Below, piece after piece: positions 31,731 through 40,703 of a stretch of DNA of 64,000 bases (the stretch's first letter is position 1; each line of letters begins with the position of its first letter). A model generated the notes under the pieces. It saw only the letters and a program-made list of their open reading frames with translations, had not been told where the DNA came from and searched no databases. A program made the position numbers and the translations under genes. Origin of the DNA: CBIFWW01 sp966186435 (GTDB lineage: Bacteria > Pseudomonadota > Gammaproteobacteria > Enterobacterales > Enterobacteriaceae); contig CBIFWW010000001.1 of the NCBI GenBank assembly GCA_966186435.1, positions 1-64,000 of the forward strand, in the 5' to 3' direction.

Positions 31731-31991
31731 ATGAAAAAACCACTACTCACATTTGCGGCGGTCGCTTTTTCCGTCGCTTCATTTAGCATAATGGCTGCAC
31801 AACAACTTTCACCAGACCAGACCGGTTCACTGCGCAAAGCAGGGGCTATTTCGGTTCACGGTGCCGCTAACCTGGATGATGTTCAGGATAAATTAGCAGA
31901 GAAAGCACGTGAAGAAGGCGCAACCGGATTCGTGGTAAGTTCCGCCGGGGGTGAGAACAAGATGTATGGCACTGCCACCCTGTATAAATAA
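31731..31991 (+). CDS. mcbA: small periplasmic stress protein, DUF1471 (McbA/YbiJ type)
   Basis: 86 residues with signal peptide MKKPLLTFAAVAFSVASFSIMA. The mature part GSLRKAGAISVHGAANLDD...LAEKAREEGATGFVVSSAGGENKMYGTATLYK matches the YdgH/BhsA/McbA domain, closest in memory to E. coli McbA (both LAEKARE-GA-G and GTAT-YK, and both next to rlmF). Members affect biofilm and stress responses. GGAG ribosome site at 31721-31724. The leader has a perfect palindrome CGGGCTAGCCCG (31695-31706). Confidence 0.85.
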   Translation: MKKPLLTFAAVAFSVASFSIMAAQQLSPDQTGSLRKAGAISVHGAANLDDVQDKLAEKAREEGATGFVVSSAGGENKMYGTATLYK

Positions 31992-32019
31992 TTGAGATGA
32001 TTGAATCACCCCACAATCG

Positions 32020-32042
32020 CCCCGGTTAAGCCGGGGTTTTTT
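32020..32042 (+). terminator. terminator after mcbA
   Basis: CCCCGG, loop TTAAG, CCGGGG, then six T; 29 bases after the stop. The following 160 bases to the ybiB stop hold nothing recognised. Confidence 0.88.
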
Positions 32043-32204
32043 ATAAAAATTACAGAATAATCTGTGTGATAAAACCAATGAAAACCCTTCAATATGCTGC
32101 CGCCACTGGCCGCAAAGCCAGGCCGGTTATAACCCAAGGTAGATATGCGTTTAACCCTGAAATAACGGTTTGCCCGCAGCCACTAGTGCAGTTTTTTTTT
32201 GCCT

Positions 32205-33167
32205 TTAGAACAGGCGGTTCACTTGCGCCAGGGCATCGTCCAATTGCTCTGCCCGGTTGGCTTCCACCAGGCAGCAGGCCAGTTGAAGCTTAATGGATTC
32301 TGGCACCGGCTCCACGCCTGCCAGACAGCGCCCGGTCCAGCGGGCGGTGGTTTCTGGGTTTTTATCCCCTGGCAGCACCGGTTCCTGGCTCTCCGTTTGC
32401 CGCTCCACCAGCACCCGGCTACCGCGCGGATCGATGAGGCTGATTTGCGGGCAGCGCTGCGGGTTGGCATACACCTCGCCTTCAGTGCCGTGCATCAACA
32501 GCCCCAGGCCACCGATATCAGTAAAGAATTGGGCCACTTTGGTGACATATTCCGGGTGAGAAACGCTGGAAAGCCGCAGGGCTTCTTGGCAGGCAAAAGG
32601 GGTCGCCAGCTTCGCCAGGGTGTGGGCGCTGTTACGCACCCCCATGCGCCAGCGCAGATCGAGCATTTTTTCCAGCGGTGCACATAGCGTACTCACCGGT
32701 ATCCATACCGGGTGGCTGGAATCAAGACGGGCCTGTGCCTGCCCCGCATGTTTGCAGGCGGCGATACCCAGCATCTCAAAAATGGTTTCGGAAACCACTC
32801 GGGTAGGGTCGTGACTCACGCCGTGCACCACCACCGGGAACCCCAGTTTCGCCAGTAGCATTGCCAGCAATGGGGTCAGATTGGCTTGTTTTCGGGCGCC
32901 GTTGTAGCTTGGGATCACGATGGGCATTGGTTTACCTACCGGCGGGGTCAGGCGGATAACCCGCTGCTGCATGGCTTGATAAAAGCCCCGTAGCTCTTCC
33001 TCACCCTCACCTTTGATGCGCAGGGCAATTAACGCCGCCCCCAGTTCCAGGTCAGGCACATCGCCATCAAGCATATGCCCGTAAAGGGTGCGGGCATCCT
33101 CCAAATTCAGATCGCGGGCGTGGTTCTTACCCCGGCCAATTTCTTTAATGACGTTGCGGTAATCCAT
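32205..33167 (-). CDS. ybiB: YbiB, TrpD2-type nucleic-acid-binding protein
   Basis: 320 residues, as in E. coli. Anthranilate-phosphoribosyltransferase fold (glycosyltransferase family 3): GDVPDLELGAALIALRIKGE in the N-terminal helical bundle and IVIPSYNGARKQANLTPLLAMLLAKLGFPVVVHG at the glycine-poor phosphoribosyl site. E. coli YbiB lacks TrpD activity and binds nucleic acid non-specifically. Located 24 bases downstream of dinG on the same strand, so it probably shares SOS-controlled transcription with it. Confidence 0.92.
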   Translation of the reverse strand: MDYRNVIKEIGRGKNHARDLNLEDARTLYGHMLDGDVPDLELGAALIALRIKGEGEEELRGFYQAMQQRVIRLTPPVGKPMPIVIPSYNGARKQANLTPLLAMLLAKLGFPVVVHGVSHDPTRVVSETIFEMLGIAACKHAGQAQARLDSSHPVWIPVSTLCAPLEKMLDLRWRMGVRNSAHTLAKLATPFACQEALRLSSVSHPEYVTKVAQFFTDIGGLGLLMHGTEGEVYANPQRCPQISLIDPRGSRVLVERQTESQEPVLPGDKNPETTARWTGRCLAGVEPVPESIKLQLACCLVEANRAEQLDDALAQVNRLF

Positions 33168-33191
33168 TTACGGCTCCTTAATCATGCAATC

Positions 33192-35351
33192 TTAACGGCG
33201 TTTACGCCCGCGTCGGGGAGCCGGCGCAGGAGGTGCCTTTTTGATGACTATACCCTCTGGCATCGCCGGTTGCGATATCGGGAATATCGGCAACGCATCT
33301 AATAGCCGCTTCCCATATTGGCGGTGAATCAGCCGGGTATCGTAAATCACGATCTCCCCCCAGCAGCTGTGGCTACGGATCAAACGCCCTACCTGTTGGA
33401 TTAAATTGAATGAAGCCCCGGGCAAGCTCTGCACCTCAAAGGGGTAGCGTTTCAGGCTTTTCAGCCATTCCCCCTCGGTGACTACCACCGGGCTATCCAC
33501 CGGTGGGAAGGCAATTTTGTGGATATGCACCTGGGTGAGCAGTTCCCCTTTCAAATCCAGCCCTTCGGCAAAAGATTGCAGGCCCACTAACACACTGGTT
33601 TCCCCCTGCTCAACCCGCTTGCGGTGCAGTTCCACCAGCCGGTAGCGAGGTTTATCACCCTGTACTAACATACTCAGCCGTAAATCCGGCAGGTGGCTGA
33701 GGAACCCCTGCATCGCCCGCTGGCTGGAAAAAAGCACCAGCTGGCCTTTATGTTTACCCTTTTTAAATTGATGGCGGAAGTAAGCCGCCATCTCCGCCAG
33801 GTGCTCGGCTTCATACTCAAAGGCCGGTTCATGGGGCAGCTGCGGGATCACCAGCCTGCCCTGCTCCACATGATTAAACGGCGAAGGCAGGTCAATAAAT
33901 CGATCCCCGGCCTTGTCTTTCAAGCCAGTCATCTCTTTTAGCCGGTCAAAGCGGTTCAAAGAGCGCAGGGTAGCGGAGGTCACCACCACATGGGGGACAC
34001 TGCGCCAGAGGATTTTCTCCAGCTGATCGCTCACCCGGATCCCCACGCAGTGCATCAGGGTATGGGGCTGGCCTTCGCGCACCACCCGGCTGACCCACTT
34101 CGATACCGGTGCGCCAGAAGCCTGGGCCATTGCCGCCAGTTTCCATAGCTTGCTCTGGGATTCAAAGTGGCCCAGCGCCCGGTTCATCTGGACGATAGCC
34201 CGATGCAAACGGGCAATATCCTGCTGGGCGGTCTGTTCACTCAAGGAATTAAGCAGGGATTCCGCCAGGCCGCGCAAGGCATCGGTTAGCTTCGCCAGCC
34301 GCTTGGCGCTTTCCATAATTTCATCGGGCAATTCCCCCATTGGGAAGCGATATTCCGCTTCGCCTTCGCCGGGCATAAACAGGGTAAAAATAGTATTTAA
34401 GGTACGGAATAGCTCCAGCGTCTCTTCACAGTGGCTGGTCAGGCGCTCCGGAGCGCACAGCGGCGGCATCGATTTTGGGCGGAATTGCTCGCGGCAGGTG
34501 GCAACCAGCTTGATAAACAGATCCAGTTGCAGGCTGATCCAACCGGGGGTGATCTCGGCACTCATCTCCAGCGCATCCCGCGCCACGTCTGGCAGATGAT
34601 GGCCTTCATCCAGCACCAGCAACAGATTTTTAGCCTCCGGCAGTACCGAATCGCTCTCCATTGCCGCCATCACCAGCGCATGGTTGGCTACCACTACTTC
34701 AGCCTCGGCAATCTCACGGCGGGCCACAAAGAACGGGCACGCTTTATACCACTGGCAGTTACGGCCCAGGCAGCTGGCTTTATCGGTGCTAAGCCGCGCC
34801 CACAGGGCATCTTCCACATTGTGCTGGGTGTGATCGCGCAGGCCGTCCCATTTATAGTTATCCAACTCGGCTTTTAACTCGCCGCACAGTTGCTGCTCGG
34901 CTTTACTGGCCGGAGCCAGGTCATCCTGTAAGAACGCCAGTAGATCACCCTGGAAGCTGTCGGCACTGGAGAGCGCCGCAAGATTACGCGGGCAAACGTA
35001 GCGGCCACGACCAAAAGCCGCAGTAAAACGCAGTTCAGGGATAATTTTCGCCAGCAGCGGTAAATCCTTGCTGAAGATTTGATCCTGCAAGGCCACGTTA
35101 GCGGTACTCACCACCAGAGTTTTGCTTTCATCACGGGCGATGGCAATGCCGGGGATCAGGTAGGAAAGGGTTTTACCCACGCCGGTGGGGGCTTCAATCG
35201 CCAGATGGCGGCCTTCATCTCCGGCCAGGGTTTTAGCCACTTCGGCAATCATCTGGCGCTGCGGAGCGCGGGGGATAAAGTCCGGTATTTGTTGTTGTAA
35301 CGCCTTATACCAGGCGGCGATTTGCGCCTTCTGCGCCGCAGACAATGCCAT
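33192..35351 (-). CDS. dinG: ATP-dependent DNA helicase DinG
   Basis: 719 residues. Superfamily 2, XPD-like 5'-3' helicase of the SOS response. Motif I EAPTGVGKTLSYLIPG, iron-sulfur Cys cluster in the region CLGRNCQWYKACPFF, motif II VLDEGHHL (DEGH), and C-terminal motifs LVGLQSFAEGLDLKGELL and LIQQVGRLIRS. Unwinds D-loops, R-loops and stalled structures. LexA box at 35366-35385 directly upstream; ybiB follows in the same direction. Confidence 0.96.
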   Translation of the reverse strand: MALSAAQKAQIAAWYKALQQQIPDFIPRAPQRQMIAEVAKTLAGDEGRHLAIEAPTGVGKTLSYLIPGIAIARDESKTLVVSTANVALQDQIFSKDLPLLAKIIPELRFTAAFGRGRYVCPRNLAALSSADSFQGDLLAFLQDDLAPASKAEQQLCGELKAELDNYKWDGLRDHTQHNVEDALWARLSTDKASCLGRNCQWYKACPFFVARREIAEAEVVVANHALVMAAMESDSVLPEAKNLLLVLDEGHHLPDVARDALEMSAEITPGWISLQLDLFIKLVATCREQFRPKSMPPLCAPERLTSHCEETLELFRTLNTIFTLFMPGEGEAEYRFPMGELPDEIMESAKRLAKLTDALRGLAESLLNSLSEQTAQQDIARLHRAIVQMNRALGHFESQSKLWKLAAMAQASGAPVSKWVSRVVREGQPHTLMHCVGIRVSDQLEKILWRSVPHVVVTSATLRSLNRFDRLKEMTGLKDKAGDRFIDLPSPFNHVEQGRLVIPQLPHEPAFEYEAEHLAEMAAYFRHQFKKGKHKGQLVLFSSQRAMQGFLSHLPDLRLSMLVQGDKPRYRLVELHRKRVEQGETSVLVGLQSFAEGLDLKGELLTQVHIHKIAFPPVDSPVVVTEGEWLKSLKRYPFEVQSLPGASFNLIQQVGRLIRSHSCWGEIVIYDTRLIHRQYGKRLLDALPIFPISQPAMPEGIVIKKAPPAPAPRRGRKRR

Positions 35352-35365
35352 AGCTTACCTTCGAA

Positions 35366-35385
35366 TACTGTATAAACACCCACTA
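35366..35385 (-). promoter_or_regulatory. LexA (SOS) box of dinG
   Basis: TACTGTATAAACACCCACTA on the plus strand. The strong half TACTGTATAAACA is the reverse complement of the E. coli dinG box half TGTTTATACAGTA; the other half has CAC where CAG is ideal. It lies 14 bases from the start codon. Confidence 0.75.
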
Positions 35386-35557
35386 TTGTGGCACGTTTAG
35401 CCGGTGGCCTGTAGCCTTTAGGGAAAAGAAACGGCCGGTTTGCGTGCTGCCTCGTAAAAGCCAGGCAGATACGTCATTGAGCGAGTGGGATGGCGGAAAC
35501 AACGCGGGGGCCAATAGGCCCCCGGAAAGAGTGGAAATGCGTTACCGCCTTCCATTA

Positions 35558-37024
35558 TTACTCAGCAGATGCCGGGCGGCGCGGGGCGCGGCGGCGTTGG
35601 CCGTTGGCGGCGCCTTCACCTTCGCGACGGGGGCCAGAACGGCGCTGGCCGTTACCACTGCCTTCGCCATCGCGGCGGGGGCCGGAACGGCGCTGGCCGT
35701 TGCCACTGCCTTCGCCTTCACGACGGGGACCGGAGCGGCGTTCGCCGTTACCACTGCCTTCGCCATCGCGGCGCGGTGCGCTGCGACGTTGACCTTCACC
35801 TTGCCCTTGACGACCACGGCCACCGCTGTTGCCGCCACGCTGCTGCTGTTGGCGACCATTCTGGATAGGCTCAGCACGGATCGACGGGTCAACCTCATAA
35901 CCCGGCAGCGCCAGGCGTGGGATTTCCACTTTCAGCAGACGTTCGATATCACGCAGTAGTTTGTGTTCATCGACACATACCAGGGACAGCGCTTCACCGG
36001 TGGCCGCGGCACGGCCAGTGCGGCCAATACGGTGCACGTAGTCTTCCGGTACGTTTGGCAGTTCGTAGTTCACCACGTGAGGCAGCTCTTCGATATCCAG
36101 GCCACGGGCCGCGATATCGGTGGCCACCAGCACCCGGATACCGCCGGATTTAAAGTCAGCTAAAGCACGAGTACGTGCGCCCTGGCTCTTGTTGCCATGG
36201 ATCGCTGCTGCGGTAATACCGTCTTTATTCAGCTGTTCAGCCAGGTGGTTGGCCCCGTGCTTGGTGCGGGTAAACACCAACACCTGCTGCCAGTTACCTT
36301 CGCCAATCATCTGGGATAACAGCTCCCGCTTACGTTTCTTATCAACGAAGTGCACCAGCTGAGAAACCTGCTCAGAAGCGGTGTTGCGACGGGCAACGGA
36401 GACTTCTTCCGGGTTATGCAGCAGTTTTTCCGCTAGGGCTTTAATGTCGTCAGAGAAGGTGGCGGAGAACAGCAGGTTCTGGCGCTTGGCCGGCAGTTTA
36501 GACAGCACGCGGCGAATATCGTGAATAAAGCCCATATCCAGCATACGGTCGGCTTCATCCAGCACCAGGATTTCGATTTGGTCCAGTTTCACCGCATTTT
36601 GATGTTCCAGATCCAGCAGACGGCCTGGGGTCGCCACCAGTACATCGACGCCACCACGCAGTTTCATCATCTGCGGGTTAATACTCACCCCGCCGAATAC
36701 GACTAAAGAGCGGATGTTCAAGTATTTACTGTAATCACGAACGTTCTCACCGATCTGTGCCGCCAGTTCGCGGGTGGGGGTGAGGATCAGCGCACGCACC
36801 GGGCGGCGGCCCTTAGCATGTGGCTCGCGGCTGGTTAACAACTGTAATAATGGCAGGGTGAAACCTGCGGTTTTGCCGGTACCGGTTTGGGCACTGGCCA
36901 TCAGATCGCGCCCGGCTAGGACCACGGGGATCGCCTGGCTTTGAATAGGGGTGGGCTGCTCATAGCCTTGTTCAGCTACGGCGCGCAGGATTTCGGTGCT
37001 TAATCCAAGGGATTCGAAGGACAT
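35558..37024 (-). CDS. rhlE: DEAD-box RNA helicase RhlE
   Basis: 488 residues from ATG 37024 (GGAGTAGTT before it), longer than the ~454 of E. coli because of its tail. Q motif SFESLGLSTEILRAVAEQGYEQPTPIQ, Walker A SAQTGTGKT, DEAD in VLDEADRMLDMGF, SATFSDD, and motif VI HRIGRTGRA. The basic C-terminus carries four full and one partial copy of a 16-residue unit RRSGPRRDGEGSGNGQ, an RGG-like RNA-binding extension. Remodels RNA during ribosome assembly. Divergent from cecR; the shared palindrome at 37253-37282 fits CecR control of rhlE as known in E. coli. Confidence 0.95.
   Translation of the reverse strand: MSFESLGLSTEILRAVAEQGYEQPTPIQSQAIPVVLAGRDLMASAQTGTGKTAGFTLPLLQLLTSREPHAKGRRPVRALILTPTRELAAQIGENVRDYSKYLNIRSLVVFGGVSINPQMMKLRGGVDVLVATPGRLLDLEHQNAVKLDQIEILVLDEADRMLDMGFIHDIRRVLSKLPAKRQNLLFSATFSDDIKALAEKLLHNPEEVSVARRNTASEQVSQLVHFVDKKRKRELLSQMIGEGNWQQVLVFTRTKHGANHLAEQLNKDGITAAAIHGNKSQGARTRALADFKSGGIRVLVATDIAARGLDIEELPHVVNYELPNVPEDYVHRIGRTGRAAATGEALSLVCVDEHKLLRDIERLLKVEIPRLALPGYEVDPSIRAEPIQNGRQQQQRGGNSGGRGRQGQGEGQRRSAPRRDGEGSGNGERRSGPRREGEGSGNGQRRSGPRRDGEGSGNGQRRSGPRREGEGAANGQRRRAPRRPASAE
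35576..35788 (-). repeat. 48-bp tandem repeats coding the RhlE basic tail
   Basis: Four consecutive 48-base units (35741-35788, 35693-35740, 35645-35692, 35597-35644) plus a partial fifth encode RRSGPRR[D/E]GEGSGNGQ. Units differ at a few bases and alternate D and E at position 8. Being a multiple of three, copy number can change without frameshift. Confidence 0.9.
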
Positions 37025-37252
37025 AACTACTCCAGACCGCCCTGACCGTTTAAACACAGTGTAGTTTCCAGGGAGGACATTTAAAGCGGGGGAACCGCTA
37101 CAGCAGGGCACAAACCACGGTGCCATGAGGCGGGGGAGTGTACCATTTTTTGTGACCTGGCGCAGAATTTTAAACCCGGCTTAAACATAAAGAATTTCCT
37201 CAATTCAGACACATTTGTGCACTATCGCTGGACAATATTTGAATTGCAGTAG

Positions 37253-37282
37253 TAAAGTTAATCAATCGATTGATTAACTTTA
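37253..37282. promoter_or_regulatory. 30-bp perfect palindrome, probable CecR operator
   Basis: TAAAGTTAATCAATC (37253-37267) is followed immediately by its exact reverse complement (37268-37282), ending 10 bases before the cecR ATG. TetR-family repressors bind such dyads, and E. coli CecR controls both cecR-ybhGFSR and the divergent rhlE. Confidence 0.85.
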
Positions 37283-37292
37283 GAGTGACCTG

Positions 37293-37976
37293 ATGACGGC
37301 AACCTATACCCCCACCACCCCACGAGGTGAGCAGGCAAAAAATCAGCTGATCCGTGCGGCGCTAGCGCAGTTTGGTGAGTATGGTCTCCATGCCACCACC
37401 CGCGACATCGCCGCCCTGGCCGAGCAGAACATTGCCGCCATTGCCTACTACTTTGGCTCTAAAGAAGATCTCTATACTGCTTGCGCCCGCTGGATTGCCG
37501 ATTTTATCGGCGAGCAGCTACAACCTCAGTTGATGAGCGCCATTGCGATCCTGGCTGAAGATCCGGTAGATAAGTCAAAAATCCGGGCGCTGATCCACCA
37601 AGTTATCGGCCATATGATTGCCCTGCTCACCCAGGATGAAACCCTGAACCTGAGCAAGTTTATCTCCCGTGAGCAGCTCTCCCCCACCCCGGCCTATCGC
37701 CTGATCCACCAGCAGGTTATCGAACCAATGCATGCCCATATGACGGCTTTAATAGGCCGCTACACCGGGCGCGATCCCGATGACGTGGAAACCATCGTCC
37801 ATACCCATGCTTTGCTGGGGGAGATCCTGACCTTCCGCCTATTACAGGAAACCGCCCTGTTGCGCACCGGCTGGCAGCAATTTGACCAACACAATAGCCA
37901 ACTGATTACCCGGGTAGTTACCCAACATTTTGATTTTATCCTTCAAGGACTTTCTCAACAGAGGAGCACAGCGTGA
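37293..37976 (+). CDS. cecR: TetR-family regulator CecR (YbiH)
   Basis: 227 residues. N-terminal helix-turn-helix AALAQFGEYGLHATTRDIAALAEQNIAAIAYYFGSKEDLY and a helical ligand domain of the CecR C-terminal type. In E. coli it represses the ybhGFSR exporter and rhlE and affects sensitivity to cefoperazone and chloramphenicol. Its TGA overlaps the ybhG GTG start (37973-37976), so it is the first gene of the exporter operon and controlled by its own palindrome. Confidence 0.95.
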   Translation: MTATYTPTTPRGEQAKNQLIRAALAQFGEYGLHATTRDIAALAEQNIAAIAYYFGSKEDLYTACARWIADFIGEQLQPQLMSAIAILAEDPVDKSKIRALIHQVIGHMIALLTQDETLNLSKFISREQLSPTPAYRLIHQQVIEPMHAHMTALIGRYTGRDPDDVETIVHTHALLGEILTFRLLQETALLRTGWQQFDQHNSQLITRVVTQHFDFILQGLSQQRSTA

Positions 37977-38974
37977 ACAGGAAAAAAGCGCTTATTATCA
38001 TTGTGATTCTGGCTATTGTGGCGGCTGTAGCGGCCACAGCCTGGTATGTAACCCGCCCACCGGCCGCCTTGACGCTGTATGGCAACGTGGATATTCGCAC
38101 CGTGGACATGAGCTTCCGGGTAGGGGGGCGTCTGGAGAAACTCACCGTGGATGAGGGGGACAGCATTCGCCAAGGGCAAATCCTTGGCGAGCAGGATAAA
38201 ACCCCCTACCAGAACGCCCTAAACCAGGCAGAGGCCAATGTGGCGGCAGCTCAAGCCAAATATGACCTGTTGATGGCCGGTTACCGTTCGGAAGAAATTG
38301 CCCAAGCCGCTGCGGCCCTGAAGCAAACCCAGGCTGCCGCAGCCTATGCCCAAAGCTTCTATCAACGCCAGCAGGGGTTATGGAACTCCCGTACCGTATC
38401 CGCTGACGACCTGGAAAACGCCCGTTCTGCCCGCGATCAGGCCAATGCCAACCTCAAGGCCGCCCAGGATAAACTTAACCAATATCGGGCCGGTAACCGC
38501 CCGCAGGAAATAGCCCAAGCCAAGGCCAGCCTTGAACAGACCCTGGCCCAACGCGATCAGGCCCGCCTTGATCTGAGTGATACCACGTTGGTGGCCCCTG
38601 CCGATGGCACCCTGTTAACCCGCGCCGTGGAGCCGGGCACCCTGCTTAACGCCGGGAGCACGGTGTTGACCCTCTCCCTCACCCGCCCGGTATGGGTGCG
38701 GGCCTACGTCAACGAAACCAGCCTTAGCCAGGCTCAGCCGGGCCGGGAAGTGCTGATTTACAATGACAGCCGCCCGGATAAGCCCTGGCATGGCAAAATT
38801 GGCTTTATCTCCCCTACCGCTGAATTCACGCCAAAAACCGTTGAAACGCCGGATTTGCGGACTGACCTGGTTTATCGCCTGCGCATCATTGTGACGGATG
38901 CCGATAACAGCTTGCGCCAGGGGATGCCGGTGACGATTTCCTTCGCTGAAGGTGATGGCAATGGGCACCGTTAA
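37973..38974 (+). CDS. ybhG: YbhG, membrane-fusion adaptor of the YbhFSR exporter (copy 1)
   Basis: 333 residues from GTG 37973, coupled to cecR. One N-terminal anchor (ALIIIVILAIVAAVAATAWY), biotinyl-lipoyl half-motifs LTLYGNVDIRTVDMSFRVGGRL and ADGTLLTRAVEPGTLLNAGS, an Ala/Gln coiled coil between, and the conserved ISPTAEFTPKTVETPDLRTDLVYRLRI block. Connects the inner-membrane ABC exporter to an outer-membrane duct. Closer to E. coli YbhG than the second copy at 43080. Confidence 0.95.
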   Translation: MNRKKALIIIVILAIVAAVAATAWYVTRPPAALTLYGNVDIRTVDMSFRVGGRLEKLTVDEGDSIRQGQILGEQDKTPYQNALNQAEANVAAAQAKYDLLMAGYRSEEIAQAAAALKQTQAAAAYAQSFYQRQQGLWNSRTVSADDLENARSARDQANANLKAAQDKLNQYRAGNRPQEIAQAKASLEQTLAQRDQARLDLSDTTLVAPADGTLLTRAVEPGTLLNAGSTVLTLSLTRPVWVRAYVNETSLSQAQPGREVLIYNDSRPDKPWHGKIGFISPTAEFTPKTVETPDLRTDLVYRLRIIVTDADNSLRQGMPVTISFAEGDGNGHR

Positions 38975-40703
38975 CCATCTGATCCGCCTTGAGGGTTTAG
39001 TGAAGTCCTTCAAAGGCATGGATAAACCCGCCGTCGCCAGCTTCAATGCGGAAATCCGCGCCGGGGCGGTCACCGGGCTGGTGGGGCCGGATGGGGCCGG
39101 TAAAACCACGCTGATGCGGATGCTGGCCGGGTTAATGGCCCCCACCCAGGGCCGAGCCGAAGTGAATGGCTTAGATCCCATCGCCAACGACAGCGAACTC
39201 CATGCCATTCTTGGCTATATGCCGCAGAAATTCGGCCTGTATGAAGATTTGACGGTAATGGAAAACCTTAACCTGTATGCCGATTTACGTAGCGTTACCG
39301 GTGAGCAGCGCCATCAGGTGTTTGAGAAGTTGCTCTCTTTCACCGCCCTGGCCCCCTTTACCGGGCGGCTGGCAGGCAAGCTCTCTGGCGGGATGAAACA
39401 AAAGCTTGGCCTGGCCTGCACTCTGGTGGGGTCCCCACAGGTATTGTTGCTGGATGAGCCTGGAGTGGGTGTTGACCCGATTTCCCGCCGCGAATTGTGG
39501 CAAATGGTGCACGAGCTGGCAGGTGAAGGGATGCTGATCCTGTGGAGCACCTCTTACCTGGATGAAGCAGAGCAGTGCCGGGATATCTTGCTGATGAATG
39601 AAGGCGAGCTGTTATACCAGGGTGCTCCCCACCAGCTCACCGAAAAAATGACCGGCCGCTGCTGGCTGGTAAACCAGCCCGGTGAGAACAATCGGCGGCT
39701 ATTACAAAAAGCGTTAAAACAGCCGGAAATCAGCGATGGGGTCATCCAAGGTAAATCCGTGCGCCTGATTGCCCGTAAAGGCGTGGAAGGCCAGGCGGTG
39801 GCCGCTGCCCTAAAACTCACCGACGAGCACATTGCCGCCACGGCCCCGCGCTTTGAAGATGCCTTTATTGATTTGCTTGGCGGGGCCAGTACCGAAGAAT
39901 CCCCCCTGGGGGCGATTCTCCATCAGGTGGAGGACGACGGCAGTGAAACCGTCATCGAGGCCAAATCGCTCACCAAGATGTTTGGCGATTTTGCCGCCAC
40001 CGACAACGTAGATTTTGCCGTGAAGCGCGGGGAGATATTCGGCCTGCTTGGCCCGAACGGGGCCGGTAAATCCACCACCTTCAAAATGATGTGCGGCCTG
40101 CTTACCCCCACTTCCGGTAAGGCGCTGGTGCTGGGGATGGATTTGAAAGTCAGCTCCGGCAAGGCCCGCCAGCATCTGGGCTATATGGCGCAAAAATTCT
40201 CCCTTTACGGCAACCTGACGGTGCAGCAAAATTTGCGGTTTTTCTCCGGAGTATATGGCCTGCGCGGTAAGGCGCAGGAAGAGAAAATCACCCGTATGAG
40301 TGAAGCCTTCGGCCTCAAGCCGATATTCAACCAAGCGACGGATTCACTACCCTTGGGCTTTAAACAGCGGCTAGCCCTGGCCTGTTCCCTGATGCATGAG
40401 CCGGATATTCTGTTTCTTGATGAGCCGACCTCAGGGGTAGATCCCCTAACCCGCCGGGAATTCTGGCTGCATATCAATAGTATGGTGGAGAAAGGCGTCA
40501 CCGTGATGGTCACTACCCACTTTATGGATGAGGCCGAATATTGTGACCGCATCGGGCTGGTGTACCGGGGGCAGATCATTGCCAGCGGTACCCCGGACGA
40601 TCTTAAGGCCCAGGCTGCCAGTGATACCGAACCAGACCCCACTATGGAGCAGGCGTTTATTGGCCTTATCCATCAATGGGATGAGGAGCATGCCCATGGC
40701 TAA
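38961..40703 (+). CDS. ybhF: YbhF, tandem-ATPase subunit of the YbhFSR exporter (copy 1)
   Basis: 580 residues from ATG 38961, with AAGGTG six bases before; in-frame GTG 38952 and ATG 38955 are alternatives. Two ABC domains: first GPDGAGKTT, LSGGMKQKLGLA, VLLLDEPGVGVDP but no switch His (LWSTSYLDEAE); second GPNGAGKST, altered signature LPLGFKQRLALA, ILFLDEPTSGVDP, His in TTHFMDEAE. Only one of the two composite ATP sites is therefore canonical. Overlaps ybhG by 14 bases and ybhS by 8. Confidence 0.95.
   Translation: MGTVNHLIRLEGLVKSFKGMDKPAVASFNAEIRAGAVTGLVGPDGAGKTTLMRMLAGLMAPTQGRAEVNGLDPIANDSELHAILGYMPQKFGLYEDLTVMENLNLYADLRSVTGEQRHQVFEKLLSFTALAPFTGRLAGKLSGGMKQKLGLACTLVGSPQVLLLDEPGVGVDPISRRELWQMVHELAGEGMLILWSTSYLDEAEQCRDILLMNEGELLYQGAPHQLTEKMTGRCWLVNQPGENNRRLLQKALKQPEISDGVIQGKSVRLIARKGVEGQAVAAALKLTDEHIAATAPRFEDAFIDLLGGASTEESPLGAILHQVEDDGSETVIEAKSLTKMFGDFAATDNVDFAVKRGEIFGLLGPNGAGKSTTFKMMCGLLTPTSGKALVLGMDLKVSSGKARQHLGYMAQKFSLYGNLTVQQNLRFFSGVYGLRGKAQEEKITRMSEAFGLKPIFNQATDSLPLGFKQRLALACSLMHEPDILFLDEPTSGVDPLTRREFWLHINSMVEKGVTVMVTTHFMDEAEYCDRIGLVYRGQIIASGTPDDLKAQAASDTEPDPTMEQAFIGLIHQWDEEHAHG

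Noticed and set aside
35576..35788. CRISPR array
   Set aside because: Repeats are contiguous 48-bp coding units in frame with rhlE, without spacers.
35444..35959. Long plus-strand open frame with Ala/Thr or Pro/Ser/Arg repeats
   Set aside because: It is antisense to the rhlE tail; the repeats reflect the 48-bp units, and rhlE is clearly the coded frame.
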